A DNA stretch of 64,000 nt, taken from the NCBI GenBank assembly GCA_963773765.1, contig CAVZCC010000005.1, positions 558,001 through 622,000 on the forward strand, in the 5' to 3' direction. Shown piece after piece: positions 56,407-64,000 of the stretch (the stretch's first letter is position 1; every line of letters begins with the position of its first letter). The notes under the pieces are model-generated. The model saw nothing but the letters and a program-made list of their open reading frames with translations, had not been told where the DNA came from and searched no databases. Source of the DNA: CAVZCC01 sp963773765. Lineage in GTDB: Bacteria > Actinomycetota > Acidimicrobiia > Acidimicrobiales > Microtrichaceae. The translations under genes and the position numbers were made by a program.

Positions 56407-57327
56407 TCAGACGCCCATGCGGTGCGCAGGAGGCAGCTGGGCCGCTCCGATGGCGTCGGCCCGACGGTGGAGCAGGTCGGCGGTGTCGTCCAGGTCCCGG
56501 GCGATGATGAAGTCCCGGCGGAGCGCACCGTCCACCGCGAACTCGCCGAGCTGCGCGATGTCGGCCACCGGGGGCTCCGAGCCCGTCGCCGCGGCCACCC
56601 GCTCCTTGAGCTGCTCGAAGGTCATGCTGGCCCGCCCGGTGCCGGCCCCCACCCGTTGCAGGTGCTCGGGACGGTTCCTCGCCGCGGTGTAGAGCCCGGT
56701 GTCCATCAGCCCGCCGGACGGGTAGAAGACGGAGGCCCGCACGGCCGTTCCCTCCTTGATGAGGTTCAGTTGCAGGGCCTCGGTGAAGCAGCTCACCGCG
56801 GCCTTGGACGCGGCATAGACGGACGCAGTGGCGACCGGGGCGAAGCCGCCGTCGCCACTGGAGGTGACCACCACCTGGGCCGGCTCGCCGCCCGCGATCA
56901 TGCGGGGCACGAACTCGGCCACGCCGATGCCCACGCCGAACACGTTCACACCGAAGCACCAGCGCCAGTCGTTCGGCTCCTGCTGCCACGGGAGCCCGCC
57001 CCCGCCCGAGGTGACCCCGGCGTTGAGGAACAGCAGGGTGCAGCGGCCGTGGGTGCGGTACACGTGCTCGGCCAGGGCGTGCACCGACGCCTCGTCGCTC
57101 ACGTCGGTCCGGACCCCGTCGACGGGACCCAACGCGGCGAGCTCGGCCACCGTGGCCAGCAGCGCCGGCTCCTCCACGTCCGCGATCACCACGGTGGCGC
57201 CGCGGCGCAGCAGCGCCTCGGCGATGGACCGTCCGATCCCGCCCGCACCTCCGGTGACCACCGCGACCGAGCCGGCCGCCTGCACCCCGTCGTCGCCCGC
57301 CATCCCGTCCGCCATCAGCCCGTCCAC
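56407..57327 (-). CDS. Short-chain dehydrogenase/reductase
   Basis: 306 residues. NAD(P)-binding TGGAGGIGRSIAEALLRRG; NAG in LLFLNAGVTSGG; catalytic Ser in VVVTSSGDGG and Tyr-x3-Lys in VYAASKAAVSCF. The GTG start abuts the amidohydrolase stop, so both are read from the TetR-operator promoter. The substrate is unknown; the context suggests ring or side-chain degradation of a terpenoid or steroid. Confidence 0.9.
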   Translation of the reverse strand: MDGLMADGMAGDDGVQAAGSVAVVTGGAGGIGRSIAEALLRRGATVVIADVEEPALLATVAELAALGPVDGVRTDVSDEASVHALAEHVYRTHGRCTLLFLNAGVTSGGGGLPWQQEPNDWRWCFGVNVFGVGIGVAEFVPRMIAGGEPAQVVVTSSGDGGFAPVATASVYAASKAAVSCFTEALQLNLIKEGTAVRASVFYPSGGLMDTGLYTAARNRPEHLQRVGAGTGRASMTFEQLKERVAAATGSEPPVADIAQLGEFAVDGALRRDFIIARDLDDTADLLHRRADAIGAAQLPPAHRMGV

Positions 57328-58616
57328 TCAGCCCTTCCAGTCCATGCCGTAGTCGTCGAACCACCAGCGGGCGGTGCGGATGGCGTCGGGTGGGGTGCGG
57401 AGGTCCGGGTCCTGGTGGAGCTGCTCCGGCGTGGGGCCCGACACGGCGGGCCACCTCGGCCAGGCCGGCGACGTCCAGGTCGTAGCACTCGATGGCGTTG
57501 AGGCCGAGCAGGCGACGGGTGTCCTCGATGGACACCTCCCGGAAGTCGGTCTCCAGACGCTCGCACCGTGTTGGGCCAGGAACCCTCCGGGTGCGGGTAG
57601 TCCGTGCCCCACATCAGTGCGTCGATGCCGTTGCGGTGCCGGCGGCGGATCTCCTCCGGGCTCATGGTGGAGGCGCCGATGAACACGTTGGTGCCGATGT
57701 ACTCCGACGGCAGCTTCTGGATCAGCCCCTTGGTGCGGGAGTTGAGCTTCTTCACCTTGGCGTTCGCCCCGAAGGTGGTGTCGGCCTTCCACAGCAGGTC
57801 ACCGAGCCAGTAGGAGCCGCACTCGACCACCACGTACTTGAGCCCCGGGAACCGGTCGAACTTGCCCGACAGGAGGAGCTGCCACAGCGCCCGGTGGGTC
57901 CAGAACGGGACCTCCAGCACGAACTGGGCCAGGTTGTCGTTGTAGCTGTCCCAGTCGCCCTCGCCCGAGTGCGTGTGCACCACCAGCCCGGCCTCGGCGC
58001 ACGCGGCCCACACCGGGTCGTAGCTCTCGTGGCCGTACGACGGGTGGTCGTGCCACATCGTCGGGATCATGATCCCCTTGATGCCGGGCGTGCCGGCCAG
58101 GGACTCGATCTCCCGCACCGACTCCGCCACGTCGTGGATGATCGGCACCAGCGCCACGCCGGCACGACGGGGCGGGTTGGTGGCGCAGAACTCCACCAGC
58201 CAACGGTTGTGGGCCCGGGCTCCGGCGAAGGCCAGGGCAGGGTCCGTGATCTGGCCGGCCGAGAGGCCGGCGCCGAACGGCGGGGACTCCTGGCCGGTGA
58301 CCGAGTCGCCGTCGGCGAAGATCACCTCGCCGGCGATGCCGTCCGCGTCCAGCTCCTTGTCCCGGACCTCGGGGTCGAACGCCCCACGCAGTCCCTCGGC
58401 GTTGTCACCCTCCCACTGGGCCACGTACTCGCCGTTGACCTCCTCCACCAGGCGGCGGTGGTTGTGGCGCTCCAGCACCCACTCGTCGAACTGGGGGTGG
58501 TACCTGGACTCCAGGTACTCGCGGTACTCCTCCACCTGCAGGCCGGCATGGGTGTCCGACGAGACGATCACGTACGGCTCGTTGCTGGTGTCGACGCCTT
58601 CCAGCGGATTCGGCAT
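57328..58616 (-). CDS. Amidohydrolase family 2 protein, two apparent frameshifts
   Basis: MPNPLEGVDTSNEPYVIVSS opens the protein with D-T-H in SSDTHAGLQVEEYREYLE. GIKGIMIPTMWHDHPSYGHE and MWGTDYPHPEGSWPNTV supply metal-site residues. Extra bases near 57563 and 57432-57436 shift the frame; SIEDTRRLLGLNAIECYDLD and TPEQLHQDPDLRTPPDAIRT complete it (about 428 residues). Relatives cleave C-C or C-N bonds in ring-derived acids (decarboxylase/hydrolase group). Divergent from tetR. Confidence 0.85.
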
Positions 58617-58660
58617 GGTCCCCCCGATCCCGGGCCGGCGCCCGGCGCGCCAGCTACTTG

Positions 58661-58690
58661 AACAGTGTGCAAGACTTCTTGCACACTGTT
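58661..58690. promoter_or_regulatory. Perfect 30-bp inverted repeat, probable TetR operator
   Basis: AACAGTGTGCAAG (58661-58673) and CTTGCACACTGTT (58678-58690) are exact complements about a four-base centre. The site lies 45 bases before the amidohydrolase start and 75 before the tetR start, in the only gap between them, where a local TetR regulator would bind both promoters. Confidence 0.75.
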
Positions 58691-58764
58691 ACAGAACGGG
58701 TCGGGAGCCGCAAGGGATCCCCCGCCCCGCCCCACCGCAACCGACCGTCCCAGCAGGGCACCCC

Positions 58765-59466
58765 GTGACCCCACCACCGGCACCAGCCTCACCACCGGCA
58801 CCAGCCACCACCCCGCCCGCCGCGCCCGCCACCGGCCGGCGGGCCGGGCTGGACCGCGACGACGTGGTGCAACGTGCGCTGGAGCTGGTCGAGGAGGGCG
58901 GGGCCGACGCCCTGTCCATGCGCAAGCTGGCCGCGGAGCTCGGCGTGACCACCACCACGATCTACTGGCACGTCGGCAACCGCGACGAACTGGTCATCGC
59001 CGTCATCCAACGGCTGGCCGACCAGTTGGCCGAGGCCGCCGTCACCGGCGGCACGCCCCGTGACCGGGTGCTGTCGGCGGCCCGCAACATCTGGACCAAC
59101 GCCCTGGCGCACCGCAACGTCACCGTCCTGGCCAGCCAGGTCGGCGCCGCCACCCTGCTCGACCTGCCGCTCGAGGTGTCGCTGCTGGCCGAACTGGAAG
59201 CAGCCGGGGTGCGGGGCCGGGCCGCCCGTGACGCCCTGCGGGCCATCCTGCTCCTCATCGCCGGGTTCCTGGTCGGCATGTGGCGCACCGACGAGCAGGT
59301 CCCGGACCCGCTCCGGCCCGCCCAGCTGTGGGCCGGCGTCACCGATGACCGCATCAGCCGGCGCACCGTCACCGCCATGTCGCGGCCGCCCGACGTGGCG
59401 GCGCTGTTCGAGTCCAGCCTGCGAGCCGTGGTCGACTCCGTCGTCCCGGGGGGAGCCCACCGATGA
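58765..59466 (+). CDS. TetR family transcriptional regulator
   Basis: 233 residues, GTG start after a Pro/Ala-rich leader. HTH: DRDDVVQRALELVEEGGADA, LSMRKLAAELGVTTTTIYWH, VGNRDELVIAVIQRLADQLA. The C-terminal ligand domain is helical (AARDALRAILLLIAGFLVGM). Its TGA overlaps the start of the next gene as ATGA, so it is the first gene of a plus-strand unit it likely represses. Confidence 0.92.
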   Translation: MTPPPAPASPPAPATTPPAAPATGRRAGLDRDDVVQRALELVEEGGADALSMRKLAAELGVTTTTIYWHVGNRDELVIAVIQRLADQLAEAAVTGGTPRDRVLSAARNIWTNALAHRNVTVLASQVGAATLLDLPLEVSLLAELEAAGVRGRAARDALRAILLLIAGFLVGMWRTDEQVPDPLRPAQLWAGVTDDRISRRTVTAMSRPPDVAALFESSLRAVVDSVVPGGAHR

Positions 59467-60254
59467 CCAGCACCGAGTCCCGGACCACGGACACGCCCAT
59501 GACCAGGCCCGGCGAGGTGGCCGGCCGGCCCAAGCTGGTGCTGCGCTACCCCACCGACCCGGAGCGCATCGCCGACCTGCTGCCACCGGGGCTGTCACCG
59601 GTGGGCGAGCCGGTGGTGCAGATCGGCATCTACTGCGTGCCGGTGCACGGCGAGCCGGAGCACGGGGTGAGCACCAAGGTGCCCGCCACCTACGACGGCA
59701 TGCCCGGCCAGTACTGCCTGGGCATCGGCATCGACCAGGAGTCGGCCATCTTCGTCAGCCGGGAGACCAACGGCCAGCCCAAGTTCCCGTGCTCGGTGCG
59801 GTTCTTCCGCCTGGGCGACGAGGTCCACGCCAGCTGCACCCACCAGGGCCACACCTTCCTCTCCTACCGGGGCACCGTCACGGGCACGGTCCCTCCCACG
59901 GGCGACGAGGTGGAGGAACGGGAGTGGTGGATCAAGGTCTCCAGGGCCGTCGGCGGCGCGGAGAAGTCCTACGACTTCCCGCCCCACGTGGTGCAGGTGC
60001 GCACCGCGGGCGTGGTGACCCACACCGAGTCACTCGACGGCGTGCTGACCCTGCGGGACAGCGAGTGGGACCCGTACACCGAGTTGCTGCCCATGGTCGG
60101 GCCGGCCACCGCGGAGCTGGTCACCACCCGCCACACGGCGCGGGACATCACCCTGGCCGGCCCGCTCGACCCCGACGCGTTCTGGCCCCACGCCGACACC
60201 ATCGGCGGGTCCCGCTGGCCCGGCGACCGTGGCGCACCGAGGAGGCGGCCGTGA
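59463..60254 (+). CDS. Acetoacetate decarboxylase family protein
   Basis: 263 residues. The chain has the ADC-like pattern: LVLRYPTDPERIADLLPPGL, VQIGIYCVPVHGEPEH, and SRETNGQPKFPCSVRFFRLG, in which the Lys of QPK occupies the Schiff-base position. Family members include true decarboxylases and aldol/hydratase-like enzymes, so activity is not certain. It is coupled to tetR by an ATGA overlap, and its stop overlaps a GTG at 60251. Confidence 0.82.
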   Translation: MTSTESRTTDTPMTRPGEVAGRPKLVLRYPTDPERIADLLPPGLSPVGEPVVQIGIYCVPVHGEPEHGVSTKVPATYDGMPGQYCLGIGIDQESAIFVSRETNGQPKFPCSVRFFRLGDEVHASCTHQGHTFLSYRGTVTGTVPPTGDEVEEREWWIKVSRAVGGAEKSYDFPPHVVQVRTAGVVTHTESLDGVLTLRDSEWDPYTELLPMVGPATAELVTTRHTARDITLAGPLDPDAFWPHADTIGGSRWPGDRGAPRRRP

Positions 60255-60783
60255 CCGACCCAGGAACCGGCGGTCCGACGACAGCCCGACCGACGGCCCG
60301 ACCGATGCCGAGCTGGACCGGGCCGCCACCGTCACCATCCCGCTGCACGACCTGTTGGCGCTGTCCTTCGACCGGCCCGACGCCGGTGCCCGCATCGCCG
60401 AGGTGTCCATGCCGGTGGCCCCCAACGCCTTCGGCTTCACCGGCAACCTGCACGGCGGCGCCATCGCCACGCTGGTGGACCTGGCCTGCGCGCTGGCGGC
60501 GGCCCGCTACAGCGGGTTCAACCCCATGAAGGAGTCCCTCGTCACCGCCGACATGCACGTCCGCTACCTGGGCCGACCGCGGGCGGACGAGGTCGTGGCC
60601 AGGGCCGAGGTGGTCAAGGTCGGCCGGCAGCTGATCGTGGTGGAGTGCAAGGTGCTGGGCGGGACCGCGGACGACGGGGGCGACCACGTGATCGCGGTCG
60701 CGGACTTCTCCATGATGATCGTGCCGCTGCGCCGTCCCCTGGACCAGGGCGACGGCGGCTCGCCGGGGGACCCGGAGCTGTGA
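60229..60783 (+). CDS. PaaI-type hotdog thioesterase
   Basis: 184 residues as written. APNAFGFTGNLHGGAIATLV with the Asn/Asp and H-G-G of the hotdog core; LVTADMHVRYLGRPRADEVV and IAVADFSMMIVPL follow. Hydrolyses acyl-CoA intermediates. The start is unsettled: GTG at 60229 overlaps the previous gene by 26 bases, while the coupled GTG at 60251 (GTGA) is in another frame and would need one missing base near 60290. Confidence 0.8.
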   Translation: MAHRGGGRDRPRNRRSDDSPTDGPTDAELDRAATVTIPLHDLLALSFDRPDAGARIAEVSMPVAPNAFGFTGNLHGGAIATLVDLACALAAARYSGFNPMKESLVTADMHVRYLGRPRADEVVARAEVVKVGRQLIVVECKVLGGTADDGGDHVIAVADFSMMIVPLRRPLDQGDGGSPGDPEL

Positions 60784-60844
60784 CGGCGGGACGGGACGAC
60801 CGCGACCGGACCATGATGACGACTGCCCGACCGGGGGGACCGAG

Positions 60845-61969
60845 ATGACCGACACCACCACCGACGCGACCGACGGGTCGACCGAGGGCCCTGACGATCC
60901 CGCCATGCCCCACGACCCCAGCAGCGACGACCCCAACATGAAGGACGTGTGGGACTCCGTCCTGCCCAAGCGGGCCACCCCGTCACAGGTGGACCGCGTG
61001 GCCGCCAGCCGTCCCGACGGGCTGGCCGTGGCGCCCGAGTGGCTGCCCTACCAACTCGTCGACCGTCCGGCCCCACCCCCGATCCCCAACGGCTGGTACG
61101 CCCTGGCCGCCTCCGGCGACGTGGCGCGGGGCGAGTCCCTCACCGTGATCGCACTGGAGCGGGAGCTGGTCCTGTTCCGGGGCGAGGACGGACAGATCCA
61201 CGTGCTGGACGCCCACTGCCCCCACATGGGGGCCCACCTGGGCGGGGGCGAGGTGCTGGGCGACACGCTGGCCTGTCCGTACCACGGGTGGCGCTTCGCG
61301 GGCGACGGCGCGGTGGTGGAGATCCCGTACTCCGACGCCCGCATCCCGTCCCGCGCCTGCGTCCGCAGCTGGGAGGTGCGGGAGCACTGCGGCATGGTCC
61401 TGTGCTGGTACCACGCCGGCGGCGAGGGCCCCACCTACGAGGTGCCCGGCGTGTCCGAGGAGGACGACCCCGCCTTCAGCGACGCCATCGTGTACCGCAC
61501 CGAGCTGGTGGCATCGCTGCAGGACATGGCCGAGAACAACGTGGACTACACGCACTTCCACTTCGTCCACGGCCGGGAGGCGCTCAACGACTCGACGTCG
61601 CAGTTCAGCACCGACGGTCCCTTCTCCACGGTGATCGAGTCGTTCGAGGCCGAGGACCTGGTCTTCACCCGCTACACCTACGGACCGGGCATCGCCCTGC
61701 TGCGCGTCCCTGGCCTGATGACGATCTTCACCGCCACCACCGCCATCGACCGCCGCCATGTCCGGCTGCTGTGGCACTTCTACCTGCCGACCGAACTGGT
61801 CGGCGTCGCGGAGGACATCATCGACGGCGTCACCGGCGCGCACGGCCTGAACGCGGACGTGCCCATCTGGCGGGACAAGGTCTTCCGGGACAAGCCCCTG
61901 CTGGTGAAGGGCGACGGGCCCATCCTGGAGTTCCGCCGCTGGTACGACCAGTTCTACGAGGGCAACTGA
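60845..61969 (+). CDS. Rieske non-haem iron oxygenase, KshA-like
   Basis: 374 residues. Rieske ligands CPHMGAHLGGGEVLGDTLAC and PYHGWRF (C-x-H...C-x2-H); mononuclear iron site ENNVDYTHFHFVHG (Asn-x-x-D-x2-H-x4-H pattern). The order and spacing match the oxygenase part of 3-ketosteroid 9-alpha-hydroxylase and related terpenoid oxygenases. The reductase partner is not in the window. GGGGGGACC stands before the ATG. Confidence 0.88.
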   Translation: MTDTTTDATDGSTEGPDDPAMPHDPSSDDPNMKDVWDSVLPKRATPSQVDRVAASRPDGLAVAPEWLPYQLVDRPAPPPIPNGWYALAASGDVARGESLTVIALERELVLFRGEDGQIHVLDAHCPHMGAHLGGGEVLGDTLACPYHGWRFAGDGAVVEIPYSDARIPSRACVRSWEVREHCGMVLCWYHAGGEGPTYEVPGVSEEDDPAFSDAIVYRTELVASLQDMAENNVDYTHFHFVHGREALNDSTSQFSTDGPFSTVIESFEAEDLVFTRYTYGPGIALLRVPGLMTIFTATTAIDRRHVRLLWHFYLPTELVGVAEDIIDGVTGAHGLNADVPIWRDKVFRDKPLLVKGDGPILEFRRWYDQFYEGN

Positions 61970-62009
61970 GGCGGGGACGGCACCCGCCGCACCGCGCGAG
62001 CATGGCCCG

Positions 62010-62927
62010 ATGCGCCTGTCGGACCTCCCCGCCGCGTTCGGCCGGCTCCGGCACCGGGACGATCCCGGCGTGCAGGCGGACCTCGACTGGTCCCGCCACG
62101 GCGCCGACCTTCCAGCAGGCCTGGAGCTGCAGTGGCTCGGCACCGCCGGGTTCCGCCTCTCCTACGAGGACACCACGGTCCTCATCGACCCGTTCCTGTC
62201 CCGACGCCCCCTGCGGGAGACGCTGACCGCCACCCCGTTCCGACCCGACCACACCCTGGTGGACCGCCTGGTCCCGGCCGCCGACGCGGTCCTGGTCGGC
62301 CACACGCACTTCGACCATGCCGTGGACGTTCCGCACATCGCCGCCCGCACCCGCGGCTGTGCGGTCTACGGCTCCCGCTCGCTGCGGAACCTGATGGGCC
62401 TGCACGGCCTGGCCGACCGCGCCGTGGTGGTGGATCCCCACCGGCCCTACGAGATCGGCCCGTTCACGGTGTCGTTCACCCCGAGCATCCACTCCAAGCT
62501 GGTGCTGGGCCTCAAGGTGCCCTCCGACGGCGAGCTCACCTGCGACTGCCTGGACCACCTGGGCTCCGGCTCCTACCGCTGCGGGCAGGTGTGGGGCATC
62601 ACCATCGAGGTGGGCGGTGCCACGCTCTACCACCAGGGGTCGGCCAACCTCCTGGACGACGAGGTGCGCGCCCGCGACGTCGACGTGTTCCTGTGCGGGA
62701 TCGCCGGCCGGTATGCCACCCCGCGGTACACCGAACGGGTGCTCCGCCTGCTGCGCCCGAAGCTGGTCCTGGCCCACCACCACGACGACTTCTTCCGTCC
62801 GGTGGACGGTCCCATGGGGTACTCGTTCAACGTGAACCTGGGCGGGTTCGTGGAGGAGGTCGCGGCCGTGGACGCCCACCTCCCGGTGCGGGTGCTGCAG
62901 CCGCTGGGCTCCGTCACCGGCACGTGA
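62010..62927 (+). CDS. MBL-fold metallo-hydrolase (UlaG/NAPE-PLD-like)
   Basis: 305 residues. Metal motifs LVGHTHFDHAVDVPHIAART (H-x-H-x-D-H), ITIEVGGATLYHQGSANLLD and VLAHHHDDFFRPVDGPMGYS. LELQWLGTAGFRLSYEDTTV and IDPFLSRRPLRETL open the beta-lactamase fold, as in lipid or phosphodiester hydrolases of this superfamily. It lies 40 bases after the oxygenase gene and may be cotranscribed with it. Confidence 0.88.
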   Translation: MRLSDLPAAFGRLRHRDDPGVQADLDWSRHGADLPAGLELQWLGTAGFRLSYEDTTVLIDPFLSRRPLRETLTATPFRPDHTLVDRLVPAADAVLVGHTHFDHAVDVPHIAARTRGCAVYGSRSLRNLMGLHGLADRAVVVDPHRPYEIGPFTVSFTPSIHSKLVLGLKVPSDGELTCDCLDHLGSGSYRCGQVWGITIEVGGATLYHQGSANLLDDEVRARDVDVFLCGIAGRYATPRYTERVLRLLRPKLVLAHHHDDFFRPVDGPMGYSFNVNLGGFVEEVAAVDAHLPVRVLQPLGSVTGT

Positions 62928-63030
62928 ACGCCGGTGTGACGGAAGGCTCATTCCGATCCGGTCCCGGTCAGGCCATGCTCAGTACAACGATCTCGTCACC
63001 CGGGGTCCCCGCTCGTCGGAAGGCGGCACC

Positions 63031-63492
63031 ATGCATCGCAAGCGGACACCGGAGCAGTGGACCAGCGAGGAGGACGCCTGCGTCCGGGTGCTGCTGGAGT
63101 GCGAGCCGGAGGCGGCCCCCTCCATCATCGCCTCGGTCATCGAGCGTGAGGGGTACGCGGTGCGGACCTGCACCGGGCCCAACGCCGGCCGGTGCGACCT
63201 GCTGGCCTCCGGGTCGTGCTCGCTCGTGGACGGCGCCGACGTGGTGGTCAACATGCTCCACACCCGGGGCCGCGGCCGGCGGGTGCTGGACCGGGTGATG
63301 GGCCTGCGGAGGCCCCCGGCGGTGATCACCGAGATGACCCGGCCCCAACTGGCCGCCGCCGGCGGCCAGGACGGCGAGGCGCCCCCGCTCGACCTGGACC
63401 GGGTCACCGTGGTGGAGACGCCGGTGAACGGCAAGGCCCTGCTGGAGGCCATCGACGCCGCTGCGGGCGGCCGGACAAGAACGGCACGCTGA
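63031..63492 (+). CDS. Small protein with receiver-like fold, unknown function
   Basis: 153 residues. ACVRVLLECEPEAAPSIIAS followed by VIEREGYAVRTCTGPNAGRC resembles the start of a response-regulator receiver domain, but the phosphoacceptor Asp and the conserved Lys are not evident. GGAAGG lies seven bases before the ATG. No family is assigned. Confidence 0.6.
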   Translation: MHRKRTPEQWTSEEDACVRVLLECEPEAAPSIIASVIEREGYAVRTCTGPNAGRCDLLASGSCSLVDGADVVVNMLHTRGRGRRVLDRVMGLRRPPAVITEMTRPQLAAAGGQDGEAPPLDLDRVTVVETPVNGKALLEAIDAAAGGRTRTAR

Positions 63493-63493
63493 C

Positions 63494-64000
63494 CTAGAGG
63501 TCCAGCAGGTTGGTCCCGTCCCCGGACGGTGACACCTTGGCCGGGGCGTCGGTCCATCCATCCCCGGCGACCACGGCCACCGCGTCGGGACGGTCCGTCC
63601 GGGCGTAGCAGCGGGTCCCGTCGCCGAGCGCGCAGATGGCCACCGCATGGCCGGGCCCGTCGGTCCCGTGCACCACCGTGGCGGCCAGCACGCGGACGGG
63701 ACCCTCGGCCCGGTCCACCACCACCGCATCCTCCGTGCCCGACGGTGCGTCCCAGTGCTGCTCGTCGTCGGCCCGCGGGACCGCCGGCACCTCGGTACCC
63801 GGCTCGGACGACCACACCGCGGCGACGTGCTTGGTCATGTGCATGCCGACACCGGTCACCAGGGCGGTGCGGCCGGGGTGGGACCGCAGATGGTCGACCA
63901 CGTGACTGACGGAGTGGCCCATGTAGTTGCTGGACGGACCGCCGTGGTAGGGCAGCCCGCCGGTCAGCGACACCGGGCGCGGGTCGTCGTGGTGCAGGCC
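63494..64000 (-). CDS. Thiolase-like acyltransferase, C-terminal part (partial)
   Basis: The right-hand edge cuts the gene; the last 168 codons are present. LTGGLPYHGGPSSNYMGHSV and SHVVDHLRSHPGRTALVTGV resemble the C-terminal CoA-binding half of thiolases and of the family at 47-49 kb (GGMAFAGGPLNNF). A tail of about 90 residues, like the DUF35-type OB end, follows. It stops one base after the convergent unknown gene. Confidence 0.75.
   Translation of the reverse strand, partial: GLHHDDPRPVSLTGGLPYHGGPSSNYMGHSVSHVVDHLRSHPGRTALVTGVGMHMTKHVAAVWSSEPGTEVPAVPRADDEQHWDAPSGTEDAVVVDRAEGPVRVLAATVVHGTDGPGHAVAICALGDGTRCYARTDRPDAVAVVAGDGWTDAPAKVSPSGDGTNLLDL

Noticed and set aside
58661..58690. 30-bp inverted repeat as a transcription terminator
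   Set aside because: It lies between two divergent gene starts, where no transcript ends, and no T run follows; an operator is the better reading.

Overview
The window is very GC-rich, dense actinobacterial DNA. It is probably from the class Acidimicrobiia; that placement is inference. Supporting clues are a mycothiol glycosyltransferase (mshA), a rex-hemA-hemC cluster, DUF3039, a b6-type split cytochrome b with its own di-haem cytochrome c, GTG starts, and TAnnnT -10 boxes placed 6-8 nt before start codons. No phage, insertion sequence or CRISPR array is visible, and no stretch above about 300 bases lacks a gene.

Respiratory region (1.4-24.9 kb). A very long minus-strand operon runs from a membrane protein of unknown function (23863) through a two-cluster ferredoxin, cytochrome b6-like QcrB, a 27-codon linker ORF, a subunit-IV-like protein, a Rieske protein, a di-haem cytochrome c and an unknown membrane protein. 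It continues into the complete nuoABCDEFGHIJKLMN set and ends with a glycosyltransferase. Most junctions overlap as ATGA, GTGA or TGATG. A Rex-operator-like palindrome lies at the head of the operon. A membrane-tethered cytochrome c diverges from it, so electrons can be followed from NADH to menaquinone, to the bc complex, to cytochrome c.

Middle region (25-46 kb). Two AI-2E family membrane proteins are followed by tetrapyrrole genes read on the minus strand: rex, precorrin-2 dehydrogenase, hemA, hemC, a cobA-hemD fusion, a HAD phosphatase, hemB and hemL. Next come an acyl-CoA ligase, a tiny membrane protein coupled to a SAM hydroxide adenosyltransferase, proC, and a minus-strand run moaD-like, cdsA-like, rsiG-like, HTH regulator, mshA, ybjN. 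The rsiG-like gene carries the two-helix signature of the c-di-GMP-responsive anti-sigma factor RsiG. Two palindromes bracket the HTH gene.

Right region (46-64 kb). This is a mixed set: a thiolase-like protein, two cell-wall peptidases, an enoyl-CoA hydratase, a cysteine dioxygenase/rhodanese pair, tRNA-Lys, a VOC protein, a pentapeptide-repeat protein and a secreted metalloprotease. A TetR-controlled catabolic cluster (SDR, amidohydrolase, TetR, acetoacetate decarboxylase-like, thioesterase, Rieske oxygenase) follows, with a perfect 30-bp inverted repeat in its divergent promoter. The window ends in a second thiolase-like gene.

At least 15 genes, many of them normally essential, are broken by one-base frameshifts, mostly single extra C or G bases in GC runs. 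I read these as sequence errors rather than pseudogenes and give each gene its full reconstructed span.
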